The position numbers were made by a program, and so were the translations under genes. DNA of 64,000 bases from Oenanthe sinensis (taxonomy: Eukaryota > Streptophyta > Magnoliopsida > Apiales > Apiaceae): assembly GCA_028671895.1 (NCBI GenBank), contig JAPMAC010000231.1:9326001-9390000 (forward strand), given 5' to 3'. This document shows, in pieces, positions 24,480-37,414 of this stretch. The notes beneath the pieces are model-generated. The model saw only the letters and a program-made list of their open reading frames with translations. It ran no database searches and was not told the origin of the DNA. Each line of letters begins with the position of its first letter. Positions within the stretch are counted from its first letter, which is position 1.

Positions 24480-25912
24480 GTTTTCCCATGAAGACATTTA
24501 TTGGCCCCATGTTCCTGATCTCATTAAGAAAGCATACTCTGAAATAAACTCTGATGAGATGAAGGCAGTTCTCAAGGCTATCACTGTATTGGCAAAGGGT
24601 GTTCACAGTGTATTTTATGATCTTAAAGACACCGTTAGCAAGACAAGTGCTTCAGTTCAAAGTTCTATTTCTGTTTCTCAACATGCCTTAGAATCTAAGA
24701 TTAAAGCTGTTTCCACTAAACAGGATGTTTTGGAGTCCAAAGTTGACAAAATTGCTAATGTTGTCACCTCCATGCAGACCATGTTGCATACTATTGCAGA
24801 CCTCCTGACTATTTATTCTGATGTCAGAAAGGGGGAGAAAATATCTAAGGACTAAGGTAAAGTGGACTCTGTTTTAAACTCTGATAAACCGGAAGGTGAT
24901 GGTGATGGCAGCGGTATACTTGATAAAAGCCAAGGGAGTCATAAGGGTGGAAAAAGTATACAAACTCAAAATATGACTGATCAAACTTTGATTCCTTCAG
25001 GATCTAGAAAAGTTCAAGACAATCAGCAAACTCTGATGGAACTTGATTGTGGAGTTGACATTGAACAAATAAGAAGAGATGAAGAATTGGCTAAAAGGCT
25101 TGTAAAGGAAGAAAAGCCTGAAAACATTGAAGAAAGAACAAGAAAGATGCAGAACCGGCAAAGAAACTTTTTGAAGAAGAAAATCCAGGAATGGATTCAG
25201 TTGCTGCAGAAGAAGAATTGAAGAAAGATGGTACTAACAATATTCAAGTCCAGTCAAAGAAGAAAAGATATGTAAGTTCAAAGAAAACTCCAGCTTAGAA
25301 GAAGGTACCTGCTGAAGAAAAGCATATTGTATATGCTCTTGTTGAAATTCAATCAAAGTCATCTCAAGCAGTTCAACATTAAGCTTCATCAAAACCAAAG
25401 AATCCACTCAACATGCTTGGAACTACATTTCTTCCAGGTGGAACAAGTTTTGAAGATGAGGAAGAAAAACAACAGTCTCTGTGTAGAAAGAAGAATCATG
25501 ATCTCCTGTGGACAAAATCTGAAAATCTGACTCTCAATGCAAAACTTTGTAAGAACAAGGGAGGTATTGGTGATTCAAAAACCAAAATATACAGAGGAGA
25601 ATCAAATACATTCAGAGATCCTTATTCTTTGAAGAAAAAACCTGAAGAAGAGCTCTCACAAGATCATTTGGACAAGCTAATTGGTGTTCATATAGTAAAA
25701 GATATTTTTAATGGTGTTGTTCCAAAAGAAAAGTAGTTGTATTTTCTAGAAGATGGAAGAGTGATGAAAATAGCTGAAGAATATTTGATTAATAAATCAT
25801 AAAAAGAACTTGAGTATGTTCTTTATCTGTTAAATGATTAGAATGAGATCACAACTATGTGGGTGAAGACTTTAGAAGGAGTAATTGATGAAAAGAATAA
25901 GAATGAGAGACT
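24480..25912 (+). pseudogene. Element D: accessory ORF, middle part
   Basis: Clearly homologous to the second half of the aORF of elements A and B. Shared blocks are FSHEDIYWPHVPDLIKKAYS, the coiled-coil segment with STKQDVLESKVDKI and SMQTMLHTIADLL, VRKGEKIS, GTTFLPGGTSFEDEEE, LNAKLCKNKGGIGDSK, YRGESNTFRDPYSLKKK and LYFLEDGRVMKIAEE. Several stop codons (24853, 25219 and others) and frame changes break it. It ends in ...NERL at 25912, where element A is inserted, and continues at 63630. Residue changes against A and B are many more than between A and B, so D is a diverged relative. Its 5' part is lost at the junction with element E. Confidence 0.85.
25908..25912. repeat. TSD AGACT (left), element A
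   Basis: AGACT precedes TGTTACCC at 25913 and recurs at 63625-63629 after ...CCTAACA. Removing the insertion rejoins D's reading frame (NERL then LMLNSEEY), which confirms the boundaries. Confidence 0.95.
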
Positions 25913-26455
25913 TGTTACCCAGATAATCAATCTATTACAGAAGGGGTGTTGAATGTAATAGTACCAATTAATCGATGATGAACACAAGTATGTAGAATGG
26001 AATATTGTTTTGTATTAATAATGAACTTGAATACAAAAACTCTCTCAAGAAATAATGTTCTTAAGAGCTGCTAGGTTACACGAATAATGTTTTTTAATGA
26101 ATTCGACATTGAATTATAACCTATCTCTGTGTTTATATAGACACAGCTACAAATACAATTACAAAACAGATTATGATAAGAACAGCTTTAATAAGGTAAT
26201 TTAGACTTGCACTCGAATTCCTTCTTACTATCCAAATCAGACTTTGATTTGTTTGTTTCCTTTTTTGATAAACTCTGAAGCTAATCTCTGTCGGTTTGTC
26301 ATTCTCTGATTTGAGCATTCTCTGTTAGAGTAAACTCTGATTGAGTATTCTCTGATAGAGTAAACTCTGACCGACAGCTTCCTTAATCTCTGATGACATC
26401 AGCATAAACTCTGTTTGGTATTTTCTGATAATCATCAGTGTTTGCATTCCTAACA
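25913..26455 (-). repeat. 3' LTR of element A (543 bp)
   Basis: Same length as 63082-63624. On the plus strand it runs TGTTACCCAG...GCATTCCTAACA. A minus-strand TATA (TATATAAA) lies at 26132-26139. U3 carries tandem TCAGAGTTTACTCT / CAGAGAATACTC units. Confidence 0.95.
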
Positions 26456-26469
26456 ATCTCCCCCAATTT
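26456..26469 (-). other. Polypurine tract of element A
   Basis: The minus strand reads aaattgggggagat immediately before the 3' LTR, the same tract as in element B at 61554-61567. Confidence 0.9.
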
Positions 26470-26554
26470 ATGCTTTAATAATTAAAACATAAATTTTACT
26501 TATGATGTCAGAAATACAAGACAAATGCATCAGAGTTTGTTTTCCCTTTTAGAT

Positions 26555-29500
26555 TCAGATTCTTCTGTAAGAGAAGTTTTCTTTCTGAAATTGACTCATG
26601 AGCTTTTCTTCAGCATTTTTCAATAAATCAAAAAGCTTCTCCTTCAATTCCTTCATTTGCTCAGAAGAATCATCTATTTGAAATATTGCAGCCCTTAGAG
26701 CCTAAATTGATGACCTCTCCATTCTTTTATCTAAGACAATGCAACAGGTCTTCATTCCATCAGGATTTAAACTTAGTGTAGGAATTCCTAACACCATTTT
26801 AACTTTTGCATCTCCCTTTCTCATAGCTCTTCTGGTGCCATCTTTAAGTGTATATCCTAGCTCATAATCTTCAGATTTTATCATCATTAACCTTTCATTC
26901 TTCTTCTTTTCAACAATCACTCCAATTATTTTCCTCCACCTAGAAGTTGCTTCATTTTCATCATTGAGTAGATATAGAACATGTTCAAGTTCTTTAGATG
27001 CTTTATCAATCATATTTTCTTCAGCAATCTTCAAAACTATCCCATCTTCTAGAAAATATAGAAGCTTCTCATTTGCTTGAGCTCCATCAAAAATGTCTTT
27101 TACTATGTTGACAGATATCAATTTGTCAAGATGCTCTTGTGTCAAATCTTTCTTAGGATTGTGCTTTAAAGAAAAGGGATCACTGAATTTATTTGCTTCA
27201 CCCCTGTAAACCTTAGCATGTGAATCACCAATGCCTCCTTTATTTTTACCAAGTCTGGCATTGAGAATCAGACTTTGAGTTATAGTCCACAGAGGATCAG
27301 TCTTTTTTTTTTTTTTTCTGATCAGAGCTTCTTGTTGTTCTTCTTCTTCAACATCAAAACTAGATCCATCAGGTAGAAATGTTGTTCCTTGCAAAGTGAG
27401 AGGTGTCTGTGGTTTAGTTGGAGCTTTTTGTTGAATTCTTGCAGATGATCTTGTTTTGAATTTCTGAAACTGGTTTTGATTGAGCAACTGGCTTAGGAGT
27501 ATCAACAGTTTTGATTTGAATAGGCTTAGATTCTGGTTTCTTCTGTTGAGCAAGTATCTTTTTCTGAATTGGACCTTTCTTTATACTTTTTATCTTTTTC
27601 TGGACTTGAGCACTAACAGCTCCAGACTTCTTCAATTCAGCTTCCACAGCAACTGAATCCATTCCTGGATGTTCTTCTTCAAAAATTTTCTTTGCCAGTT
27701 CTGCATCTTTTAGATTTTGTTCTTCAATCTTCTCAGGCTTCTCTTCTTCTTCAAGCCTTTTTGCTAATTCCAAATCAGCATCTATCAGAGTTTGCTTGTC
27801 AGAGTTTATATCAGTCTTTAATGTCGTCAGAGTTTGTGAGGTTGTCAGAGTTTGTCCAATCAGAGTTTGCTGCTTCAGAGTTTGATTCCCATCCTTATGA
27901 CTCCCTTGATCTTCATCATCAGGTTTGTTAGATTTGAGAATTACATCCTCCTTGCATTTGTCTGAACCCTTCTCCCCCTTTCTGACATCACTTTTGACAG
28001 TAAGAAGTTCAACTATAGTATGTTGCATACCCTGCATTGAACTAACAGAAGCAGAAAGATTATCCACTTTAGCTTCCAATACAACCTGTTTGGCGGAGAC
28101 AGATTGGAGTTTTGCTTACAGAGAATGTTGAGAGGTGGAAACAACAGTTTCAATAAGGACAGAATTCTTGTTGACAGATGTCTGCAGTTCATTAACTCCA
28201 TGTTGAAGTCCCTTGGACATTATAGTAGAGGCTTTCAGAATTGTTTTTAGTTCACCAGAGGATATTTCCTTGTCAGCTTTATTGATTAAAGCAAGAACAT
28301 GAGGCCATGAAATTTCTATTTCAGGAAACTTCCAAGATGAATCCCAAATAGATTGTCTGTGAGAGGTAAGAAAATCAGCATTTGATGACCGTGTTGTGGA
28401 AGAGAAATCTCTTCTGATACCTTCTGCATTCAGATCAGCTTCAATTTGTCCTTTGAGATTTTCCACCACCAAGTAATCAGTATAATCCATCCTTAATCTC
28501 TCATGAGCATCATGTGCATTAACAGGCCACTTCTTGGTGTTATATCTTTGTGTGAAGGGAATGGAGAGATCTGTGACTTCTTCATCATCAAAAATCACAT
28601 CATCAGAGTCTGTGTTCTTCCCATCAGAGTTTAAAACTTAAACAGTGTTTGGCACAGCATCAGAGTTTGCAGGAACAGGTAAACTCTGAGTACCTACAAA
28701 AGTAACAGAACAAACTAAATCACTCTGATTTTTTTAAAGTAATCTCATTACTTCTCACATCACACATATCATAACTTTTAAGAGTTAGATGATGCTCATT
28801 AGAAGTACCTAACTTATTTCTCAATTCTACCTCTCCTTTTGCCAGATACAGTGTCTGCCTCTCATTAATTCAATTTTCCACACTTTTTACCTCAGACTCA
28901 TTAGAAAGGCTCAACACACAATGTCCTACAGAAATAAGAGGTGACTGAGAAAGGAGATTTGTGGTCACATGAATAGGGGTATCCTTTTCAGGACTATCCA
29001 TGATCATCCCAGCAGTAAAAGTAGGAAATTTAAATCCTGAACTGATACAATCAGGGAATGTAAATTCTGAATTAGAGTCAGAGTTTATACCTTGAGCATT
29101 TGTAGATGGAGTCCCCATGGACAGTGCAGAAATTGGTTGCACTAAGAGAGCATCAGAGTTTGCCTGTGGAGCTTCATCAGAGTTTGTCTATCCAATAGGA
29201 TAATCTTGGTCTGTAATCATAAAATGGATGATTGGTTCTTGTCGGACCTGAGTCATATCAGCAGCTGCTTCACCACTTGGAGGTGAAGGTTCTTGTGGGC
29301 TTGACCCTGCCAGAGATTGGCCTTCAGCATCAGCAACAACAAGGTCTTCTATAAATGGTTGAGTGCCTGCATCCAAACTTTGATTGGATGGTTATTGTGT
29401 GGCTGGGGCCTGAACAACTTCTTCAACCCTTTGAGCTGAAGGTTCTTGTGGGTTGTACCCCTGATCTAAGCTGGCTTCATCTGCTGGAACTGTGGCTGCT

Positions 29501-31131
29501 GTTGAACTTTGATCAACAGGTTCTTGTGTGCCTGGCCCTTCAATGACTGCTACCTCACTTTGAGAAGTAGGTTCTTATGTGTCTTGGCCAAAGGTGACAG
29601 ACTTCCTCTTCCTTCGTAAAAAATGTTTGGAACTTGGAGAGGCTGAAGTTGATTTTGATTTTTCTGCCTCCATTTCCTTTCTTACCTGTTCAGCCAGCTC
29701 CCTAACCCTTTCATAAGACATCTCCTTGATAATTTGTTTAGGTGAGTTTGTTGGAGAATCAGATACTTGAACTGGAGCAGCTTCACTAGATTTTATCAAA
29801 TCATCAGAGTTTACCAAATTCTCAGAGTTTATCGCTTCAGTTTTTAAAGGTTGAGGTGTTGGCTGATCAGAGATTGGAGGGTCAGAGTTTATGACTCTAT
29901 CAGAGTTTAGTTCATCAATATTTACAGCCTTAGAGTTTACAGCCTTGACCAATCGTCTCTTCTTCTTCTTCTTCTGTACCACAGTCATTGGTGTCACTGT
30001 GATTGGCTTCATAAAAGGTAGAGAAGGTGTCTCAGAAGCTTGTTCAACTGTCATTCTCTTAGCAAAAACGAACCCTTCATCAGAATCTGTATCTTCATCA
30101 ATTAATTTTCTCTTTTTGAGAGAAGATTATGTCACTGACTTCCCCTTCCTTTTGCTTGAGCCCTGTTGAGAGGTGTGTTTTGCAACTACAGTCTTTTGAG
30201 AGACTGTAGAGGTTGGCAAAGGTGTTTAGGTGTCAGTGTTTGGAGGGTGGTTTGGGTTTGAATCAGAAGATGCTAAACTCTGATTCACAGCCACTGAGAG
30301 AAAATCCCTTCCATACATGGTAGACAATATCTGATGTAAGAAAAGCCTGACCCATATGGGATAAAACAAGTTACAGAGTTTACCTGCATCATTTTTCTTG
30401 GCATTTTTCCGTATGAGATCAGCAAATATTCTTTTATTCATTGAAAAACTAACTAAACTCTGGTCATTCTCAAAAGATACATCAGGCAAAAGATAGGAGA
30501 AAATTAACTGTAAAAATCTAGCAAAGTAAACTGTATGTGCAGCATCATCTATTTTGCTAGCTATCTGCCTAATTATCAAACATTAAAAATCAAAAGACAA
30601 GTTGTGGGTCAGAGAATACCCAATTTTCTGTGATAGCTGTGGAATTGCATCAATGTTGGTGCATTTTCCTTTGAAAGCCCTAGTGATACAATCAAGGAAG
30701 AAGTTCAACTCTCTTCTTAGATTAGGTCTCGTCAAGCTTCCTAGCTTTGACAAGCTTCCACTATAGCCTATAGACCTGAAAAATTCTTTTATCCGTTCAT
30801 CTCCAACTATGCCATCATACTGGGCCACTTCTGGAAGATGAAAGGCTTGTCGAACCACAACAGGAGTAATTGAATATTTTCCATGGCATTGAAAAGTTAT
30901 AATGGGTTCTTCATCATCACCAACATTATTGAATTTCGCAGTTGACCAGATTCTTAGTAATGATTGGGCAGAGAAATTTGAAGGTTCTTGAAGCCCATAA
31001 CCAATGTAACTTTGTGCTAAAAAATCCAGAATAATATGAAAATCTTCAGGTGCATCGGACTTATCCAACAAAGAGATATAGTTTGTGGCAGCAAAAGTAT
31101 AGTTTTGGAAGGTTTGACCTTTGGATGCCAT
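26555..31131 (-). pseudogene. Element A: accessory ORF (aORF), broken
   Basis: Starts MASKGQTFQNYTFAATNY at 31131 and ends FSYRRI-stop at 26555. The N-terminal region of about 230 residues carries DFLAQSYIGYGLQEPSNFSA, HGKYSITPVVVRQAFHLPE, GSLSKLGSLTRPNLRREL and ARFLQLIFSYLLPDVS. A long linker rich in NSD/NSE, PTQ/QEPS and a KKKKKRRL basic cluster follows, then a coiled coil and a C-terminal domain (LNARLGKNKGGIGDSH, YFLEDG, NPDGMKTCC). Breaks include stops at 30583, 30226, 29188 and 26702, frame changes near 28.7 kb (at an intron-like segment) and 27.45 kb. No hydrophobic membrane segment is evident, so the label 'envelope' is not supported. Function unknown. Confidence 0.85.
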
Positions 31132-31278
31132 TGAAACAATAAAGATTTGCAGGTTTGAAAAATTAGGGTTTATGTGAAGCGAGAGTGCAAAAGAAGAATG
31201 ATAGATACAGATGATTAATTCAAAATAACAATAAGAATTAAACTATTCCCTTTCAATTGCATAAAACCTGTAGTGGGA

Positions 31279-31284
31279 CACGTG
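31279..31284 (-). promoter_or_regulatory. G-box CACGTG upstream of element A aORF
   Basis: A GCCACGTGTCCCAC context about 150 bp upstream of the aORF start on the minus strand. The same site at the same distance exists in element B (56490-56495). A possible internal promoter element; inferred from conservation only. Confidence 0.5.
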
Positions 31285-31656
31285 GCAAAAACTGATTGAA
31301 AAAGCAATTATTAGTACAAGTCTCAAAATACAGCAAGTGTGTGTGTACTGTGTAATAATAGGAACCGTCATTCGTGAGAAACAAGCGCCTTATTACAAAT
31401 CCAATAAGAGAATAATAATTATGATGTCATAAATATGATCTCAGAGTTTACCACTTAATCAGAGTTTACAGATTAGAGTTTATATGAGTCAGAGTTTAGT
31501 ATGTACTATCAGAGTTTACCACATACTCTGACAGAGTTTACCATAAATACTGATAACTTGTGATCAGAGATTAGATGCTTAAATGATCAGAGTTTACTCC
31601 ATTTTCATCAGAGTTTACCCCATACTCAGACATATACTCTGAGTGTCTGAAACTTG

Positions 31657-34600
31657 CTAAGTTGAGCCACTTGTCACCATCCCTAATTCAGAAACCAGTC
31701 TGTTAAATGTTTCTTCAGGCAAAGACTTAGTGAATATATCTGCTATTTGTTAATCTGTAGGAACAAAATGTAATTCTATGGTGCCTTCCTCCACATGTTC
31801 CCTTATGAAGTGATATCTGATACTGATGTGCTTTGTCAGAGAATGTTGAACTGGATTTCCTGTCATTGCAATAGCACTTTGGTTATCACAATAAATAGGA
31901 ATTTTAGAGAAGTTCAAACCATAATCCAATAGCTGATTTTTCATCCATAAGATTTGAGCACAGCAGCTTCCTGCAGCAATATATTCAGCCTCTGCAGTTG
32001 ATGTTGAAATTGAGTTCTGCTTCTTGCTTTGCCATGACACAAGTCTTCCACCTAAAAATTGACAACTGCCACTTGTGCTTTCCTGTCAATTTTGCATCCT
32101 GCAAAGTCAGCATCTGAATAGCCTATTAATTTAAAATCAGACTCCCTAGGATACCATAAGCCAAGATTAACAGTGCCCTTGAGATATCTGAATATCCTTT
32201 TCACGGCAATTAAATGAGGTGCTCTTGGATTTGCTTGAAATCTAGCACATAGACATGTGGCAAACATGATGTCTGGCCTACTAGTAGTCAAGTAAAGTAG
32301 AGAGCCAATCATCCCTCTGTATTCTGTAACATCAACAGGTTCTCCAGTGTCTTGATCAAGTTTTGTTGCAGTAGCCATAGGAGTTCTAGCAGATGCAGAA
32401 TCTTGAATTTGAAACTTAGTGAGTAGATTTTTTGTATATTTAGAATGATTAATGAAAATACCTTCTTCAGTTTGTTTCACTTGTAAGCCTAGAAAATAAC
32501 TCAATTCTCCCATCATGCTCATTTGATACCTGAACTGCATTAACTTTGAAAATCTTTCACAGAGTTTCTCATTAGTGGAACCAAATATAATATCATCAAC
32601 ATATATTTGCACCAATAATAAATCCTTACCTTGAGTTCTATGAAACAAGGTTTTATCAATTGTTCCTCTAGTGAAACCATTTTCAAGTAAGATTAGAGCC
32701 AGAGTTTCATTCCAGGCCCTTGGTGCTTGCAGTCCATATAAGGCTTTATCCAGTCTGTAGACATGATTTGGATATTTTGGATTAACAAAGCCAGGTGGTT
32801 GTTCAACATAGACTTCTTCTTCAAGTTCACCATTTAAAAATGCACTTTTAACATCCATCTGGTAAACCTTGAATTTCTTATGTGCAGCATAAGCAAGAAA
32901 AATTCTGATTACCTCAAGTCTTGCTACAGGTGCATAGGTTTCATCATAATCAATTCTCTCTTGTTGAGAATAACCTTTGGCTACCAGTCTTGCTTTGTTT
33001 ATTGTAATTATTCCATCAGAGTCTGTCTTGTTCCTGAATACCCATTTTGTGCCAACAATAGATCTGTTCTTTGGTCTAGGAACTAAGGTCCAAACTTCAT
33101 TCCTTTCAAACTCATTCAATTCTTCCTGCATTGCAGTAACCCAATCTGCATCCTTCAAAGCATCTTCAACTTTCTTTGGTTCTGATTGAGAAAGAAAACT
33201 ATGAAATAGACATTCATTCTGAGTAACTTTTCTTATTTTTATTCCACTTTCCAGATCACCTATAATTAAATTAGAAGTGTGATCTTTGGTCCACTTCCTT
33301 GGATGTGGAAAATTCCTTGAACTAGATGCTCCCCCATGATTTGTGCCTTCATAGAATGATTCCTCTGTAAATGCTGATCCTCCCCCTGAAGATGTGCTTC
33401 CTTCAGTGTTTGATGACTCAGAGTTTAACTACTCAGAGTTTGAGTTATCAGAGTTTGAGGTCTCAATGTTTGTGGTCTCATAATTTGAATGATCAGAGTT
33501 TAGGGTCTCAGAGTTTGTGTTGTTCAGAGTTTGGTCAGATTCTGATATTTCAATTACTGTGTTTTGATCTCCAATGTCAGTATTTGATTGATGTTGCTCC
33601 CCCTCAACATGTGCAGAATCATCAATTTCTATTTCAAACATTTCTGAATCAGAGTTTAAGGAGTCAGAGTTTATCTCCCCACAGTTTGGTTGAGCAGAGT
33701 TTTTCTCATCAGAGTTTGGTTCAACAGAGTTTATTTTCTGCAGTTCATTCTTAAATCTCAGAGTTTCATGTGCATCTTTATCATGTAATCCAGCTATCTT
33801 TCCTTCATCAAAAGAGACATTTATTGATTCCATAACTATTCTTGTCCTTAAGTTAAATACTTTGAATGCCCTTGAAGAGGTTTTAGAAGTTGTTGCATAT
33901 CCAACAAAAATTCCTTCATCTACTTTAACTTCAAACTTCTTCAATTGTTCAGAATGTGTTTTGAGAATAAAACACTTGCTTCCAAAGATGTGAAATTATT
34001 TGACATTTGGCTTTCTTCCTTTCAAAGATTCATATGGAGTCATTCCATGTTTATTTATTAAAGAACAATTATGAGTAATGCATGCAGTGTTCACAACTTC
34101 TGCCCAAAAATAAGTAGGTAGCTTTGCTCCTTCTAGCATTATTCTGGCAGCTTCTATTAAAGTTTTGTTTTTTCTTTCAACTACACCATTTTGTTGAGGT
34201 GTGCCAGGTGCTGAGAATTGTTGTGTAATACCTTTTGTTGAGCAGAATTCCTCCATTGTAGAGTTCTTAAACTCTGTTCCATTGTCACTCCTTAGTTTAT
34301 TTACTTTGTGAGTTGATCAATTCTCAATCATTGCAATATGCTCAAAAATTATCTCAGTAGTTTTATCCTTTTTATGCAAAAAGTACACCCATGTAAATCT
34401 AGTGTAATCATTCACAATCACCAAAGTGTATTTCTTCTTTCCAATGGACATTATGTTGACAGGACCAAATAAATCAAGATGCAATAGATGAAAAGGTTGA
34501 TCAATTGAGTTTTCAGTTTTGCTCTTGAAGGATGTCTTCTTTTGTTTGGCCTTTTAACATGAATCACAGAGTGTATTAAGATGAAATTGAACTTTTGGAA

Positions 34601-35091
34601 GACCTCTAACTAGGTCCTTCTTCACCAATTCATTAATGTTTCCAAAGTTCAAGTGACAACTTTTTGTTCCAATTCTAGCTTTCCATTGGTGATGCCTTTC
34701 CAAGTAGACAGGTTAAGGAACCATTAGAATTAACATCCAAGCTAGCTTCAAATAAATTGTTATGTCTGTGGCCAATAAGAACTATTTTCCCATTTTTCTT
34801 GCTTTTCACTTCACAATGAGTTCCATGAAATTCCACAGAATAACATATGTCTGTCATTTGACTCACACTTAGCAGATTATGTTTGAGTCCTTCAACCAGA
34901 GCTACTTTCTCAATGATGACATTTCCAATCACAATGTTGCCATATTCCAGTGTTCTTCCTATGTTGCCATCTCCATAAGATACTGTTGGGCCAGCCTTCT
35001 CCTCAAACTCTGAAAGTAGGGATTTATTTCCAATCATATGTGCAGAACATCCACTATCAATCACTAGGATGTTTTTCATGTTTCCCTGCAA
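31657..35091 (-). pseudogene. Element A: pol (PR-IN-RT-RH), broken
   Basis: Starts as an open stretch at a TTG codon (35091) directly after a gcag acceptor-like site, with no ATG. Domains in order: protease with VIDSGCSAHMIGNKSLL, integrase with APGTPQQNGVVERKNKT, an acidic NSD/NSE-rich linker, RT with YVDDIIFGS (in the frame ending at 32052), then RNase H with STAEAEYIAAGSC and YCDNQSAIAM. Breaks: a stop at 34675 (where B has Trp), a frame change before 34256, stops at 33996 and 33429, and a frame change near 32080. The TAA at 31750 is at the same codon as in element B; the reading frame resumes beyond it and ends at 31657. Confidence 0.92.
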
Positions 35092-35105
35092 TCAGTAAAT
35101 GCAAT

Positions 35106-36134
35106 TTAATTAGTAGGTTTGGGGACCCAAACTAGTTTGGGTCCTTTATTTGAAAACTTGTTAACTTTTACAGCAGAAGTTCTTTTGTCAGAGTTTGTAT
35201 TAACAGAGTTTATATGATCAGAGTTTGCATTCACAGAGTTTGTACTGTCAGAGTTTACACTCCTCTTATCAGACTTTATCACATATATTTTCTTGACAGT
35301 ATGTTTTGGAGAAAAATTTATTTGAGGCTGTGGGTCATAAGAATTGTAATACAAATTATGATATTCTTTGCATGTATAAATTGAATGCCATAAACTACCA
35401 CAGTGAAAACAGGGATTATTTCTTGTTTGTTTTCTAGCCTCAAAACTAGGTTTTTCAGGTTCTTTCATTTTCTTTTGTTTGCAGTCAATAGCAAGGTGAT
35501 TAGAATTACCACAAGTAAAACAGGTTTTCCTAGGAACATCAGGGATATTCATGTAGTTATTCTCCTTAGTAATTCCTATTTTACCATTTCTATTTCTTTT
35601 CACCTTTTTAGATTTATTAGTGACTGCCTTCAACTTCTCTTTAATTTGCTTCTTTGAAAGTAACCCTATATTTACCTTTTTAGAATCTGACACATTATTG
35701 TTTTTAGAGCTTTCAGCAGATGTTGTTCTCTTGTATTCAGTAACTCTAACAAATTTCACAGGTTCACTCAATGTTCCTTTTGTGTGTGTTTTAGTGTGTG
35801 TTTCTTTGTCAGATTCATATTCTAAAGCAGAAGTCCAATTTTTATTAGTCAGCATTTGTTGGAATTTTTTCCAGAGTTTGTCCAAACTCTGAAGGTTTCC
35901 TTTTCTTTTGCTATTTCAGATTTCAGGTACACAACTTGAATTTCTAATTGTGTATGCATGTGAATAGCAATATCAAGGTTTTTCTTAATGTTTAACATAT
36001 CAGAGTTTTCAGATTCAAGCATGTTATTCCTAGCAGTCAGAGTTTGTATCTCAGATTTTAATCTCTCATTTATTAGAGTCTGGGATTTAAAACTAACATG
36101 CAAAGATCTAAGAAAAGACTTTAATTCACAGATA
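35106..36134 (-). pseudogene. Element A: gag, third piece (coiled coil and zinc knuckles 2-3)
   Basis: Picks up after element C with ELKSFLRSLHVSFKSQTLIN and a coiled-coil segment, then two intact CCHC knuckles: CFTCGNSNHLAIDC and CFHCGSLWHSIYTC. The tail is rich in NSD/NSVN repeats and ends GPKLVWVPKPTN-stop. One frame change occurs near 35.87 kb (36190 and 35885 frames differ). Confidence 0.88.
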
Positions 36135-36139
36135 TTATC
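36135..36139. repeat. TSD TTATC (left), element C
   Basis: TTATC precedes TGAAAGGCATAGG at 36140 and recurs at 49629-49633. Excision rejoins the gag frame of element A (FNFQTDN to ICELKSFL). Confidence 0.95.
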
Positions 36140-36709
36140 TGAAAGGCATAGGTGTACTAACTTGTAACACTTAATTACTATGTAACTCAACTAGGTAAAA
36201 GATAAAACAACAGCAAAAACAAGAGAAACTGAAGAAGCACATGGAATCAATCAACTGAAGAAATGGTAATGATACTTGGTAACTACAAGTAACTAATTTG
36301 GTTAATCAAGGATGCATAAGTGAGAAGAAGTTCAATTTCAGTATTGCTCATGCCCTAACTTATCTAATGGAGAATCAAATTAATGTCAAAGAAGTATCAA
36401 GAAGACCAAAGTGATTTCATGTAATGTATATCAACATCTGGATAATGTAAAGGTTAATCAACAAATGAGAACTGACATTCAGAAGCAAAAACCCCTACAA
36501 GACTAGTCACTTATGAACCAGACCATTGCATCAAGTGTCAGGACATTGGAGGCAAGTTCATGTCAGTAATAGAAGATCTCATTTGAATTGAGTGAGGAAA
36601 AGAAATTGAAGAAGCTAGGGAAACTTGCTCATAAAGGTTAATCCACAATTAGTCACTAAAGAAGGTCAACATTGGATGAGTGCATATTTGCTAAGGCAAA
36701 TGTCGATCC

Positions 36710-36945
36710 ACAGCAGATCGAGATGCGGGTCGAGATTTATAATTGAAGTAAAACATTACAAGGCAAATTTCTATCCACGGTAGATCGAGATAGAGATCGA
36801 GATTCTCATAGATCGAGATCGAGATTTTCATAGATCGAGATTTTCACAGATCGAGATCGAGATTGTCAACCAAGATCGAGATCGAGATTGTCAACCAAGA
36901 TCGAGATCGAGATGGGTCCAAGCCTAGATCAAGATGTGGGTCGAT
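36710..36945 (+). repeat. GATCGA-type repeat block in element C U3
   Basis: Many copies of (a)gatcgagatcgagatt and shorter gatcgagat units, upstream of the TATA box. A related block precedes the aORF at 42784-43075, and a copy is in the 3' LTR at about 48940-49165. Confidence 0.92.
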
Positions 36946-37081
36946 ATGTAGCATTTAATGTTCAAGGGACAAGTGGCTTATTGTGAACGGTTGATCCAGA
37001 GTGGTTGGAAAGTACTTCTTTGTTGACGAGTCCTGATTGGGCCACGTACACAAAAAGGACAAGATCAAGTCTACACGACAT

Positions 37082-37089
37082 TATAAAAG
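37082..37089 (+). promoter_or_regulatory. TATA box of element C 5' LTR
   Basis: TATAAAAG, about 320 bp before the LTR end, downstream of the GATCGA block. Repeated at 49312-49319 in the 3' LTR. Confidence 0.8.
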
Positions 37090-37400
37090 CAGCACTTTGT
37101 TTTTTTTGTAAAGTGACTTTTAGCAATCTCTGTATTTTCTACAGTATATTTTAAAAAGAGAGCATTTACTGTAAAAAGAAAGTGAGAGAGAATCAGTTGA
37201 ATCAAGCCTTAATTGCTGTATTTATTGTTCAACTGATTATGATGCTTTTATGAATGTTGTAGCAAATTCTTCAATGAATATCTATTACCTGATTGAAATT
37301 CTGTGTCATCATTTATTACCTGCATTTATTTCATTTTCTCTCATTATTCAAAACAATTGTATTCACCCCCCCCCCCTCTACAATACTTTTGGACCTAACA

Positions 37401-37414
37401 ATTGGTATCAGAGC
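37401..37414 (+). other. Primer binding site of element C
   Basis: ATTGGTATCAGAGC directly after the LTR end; initiator-Met tRNA type. The leader from 37415 to 37894 has no convincing gene. Confidence 0.95.

Larger units (their letters stand above)
36140..37400 (+). repeat. 5' LTR of element C (1,261 bp)
   Basis: TGAAAGGCATAGG...TTTGGACCTAACA. It contains the GATCGA block (about 36710-36940), a TATAAAAG box at 37082-37089, and a C-rich tract (attcaccccccccccctctacaa type) about 25 bases before the end. Confidence 0.95.
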
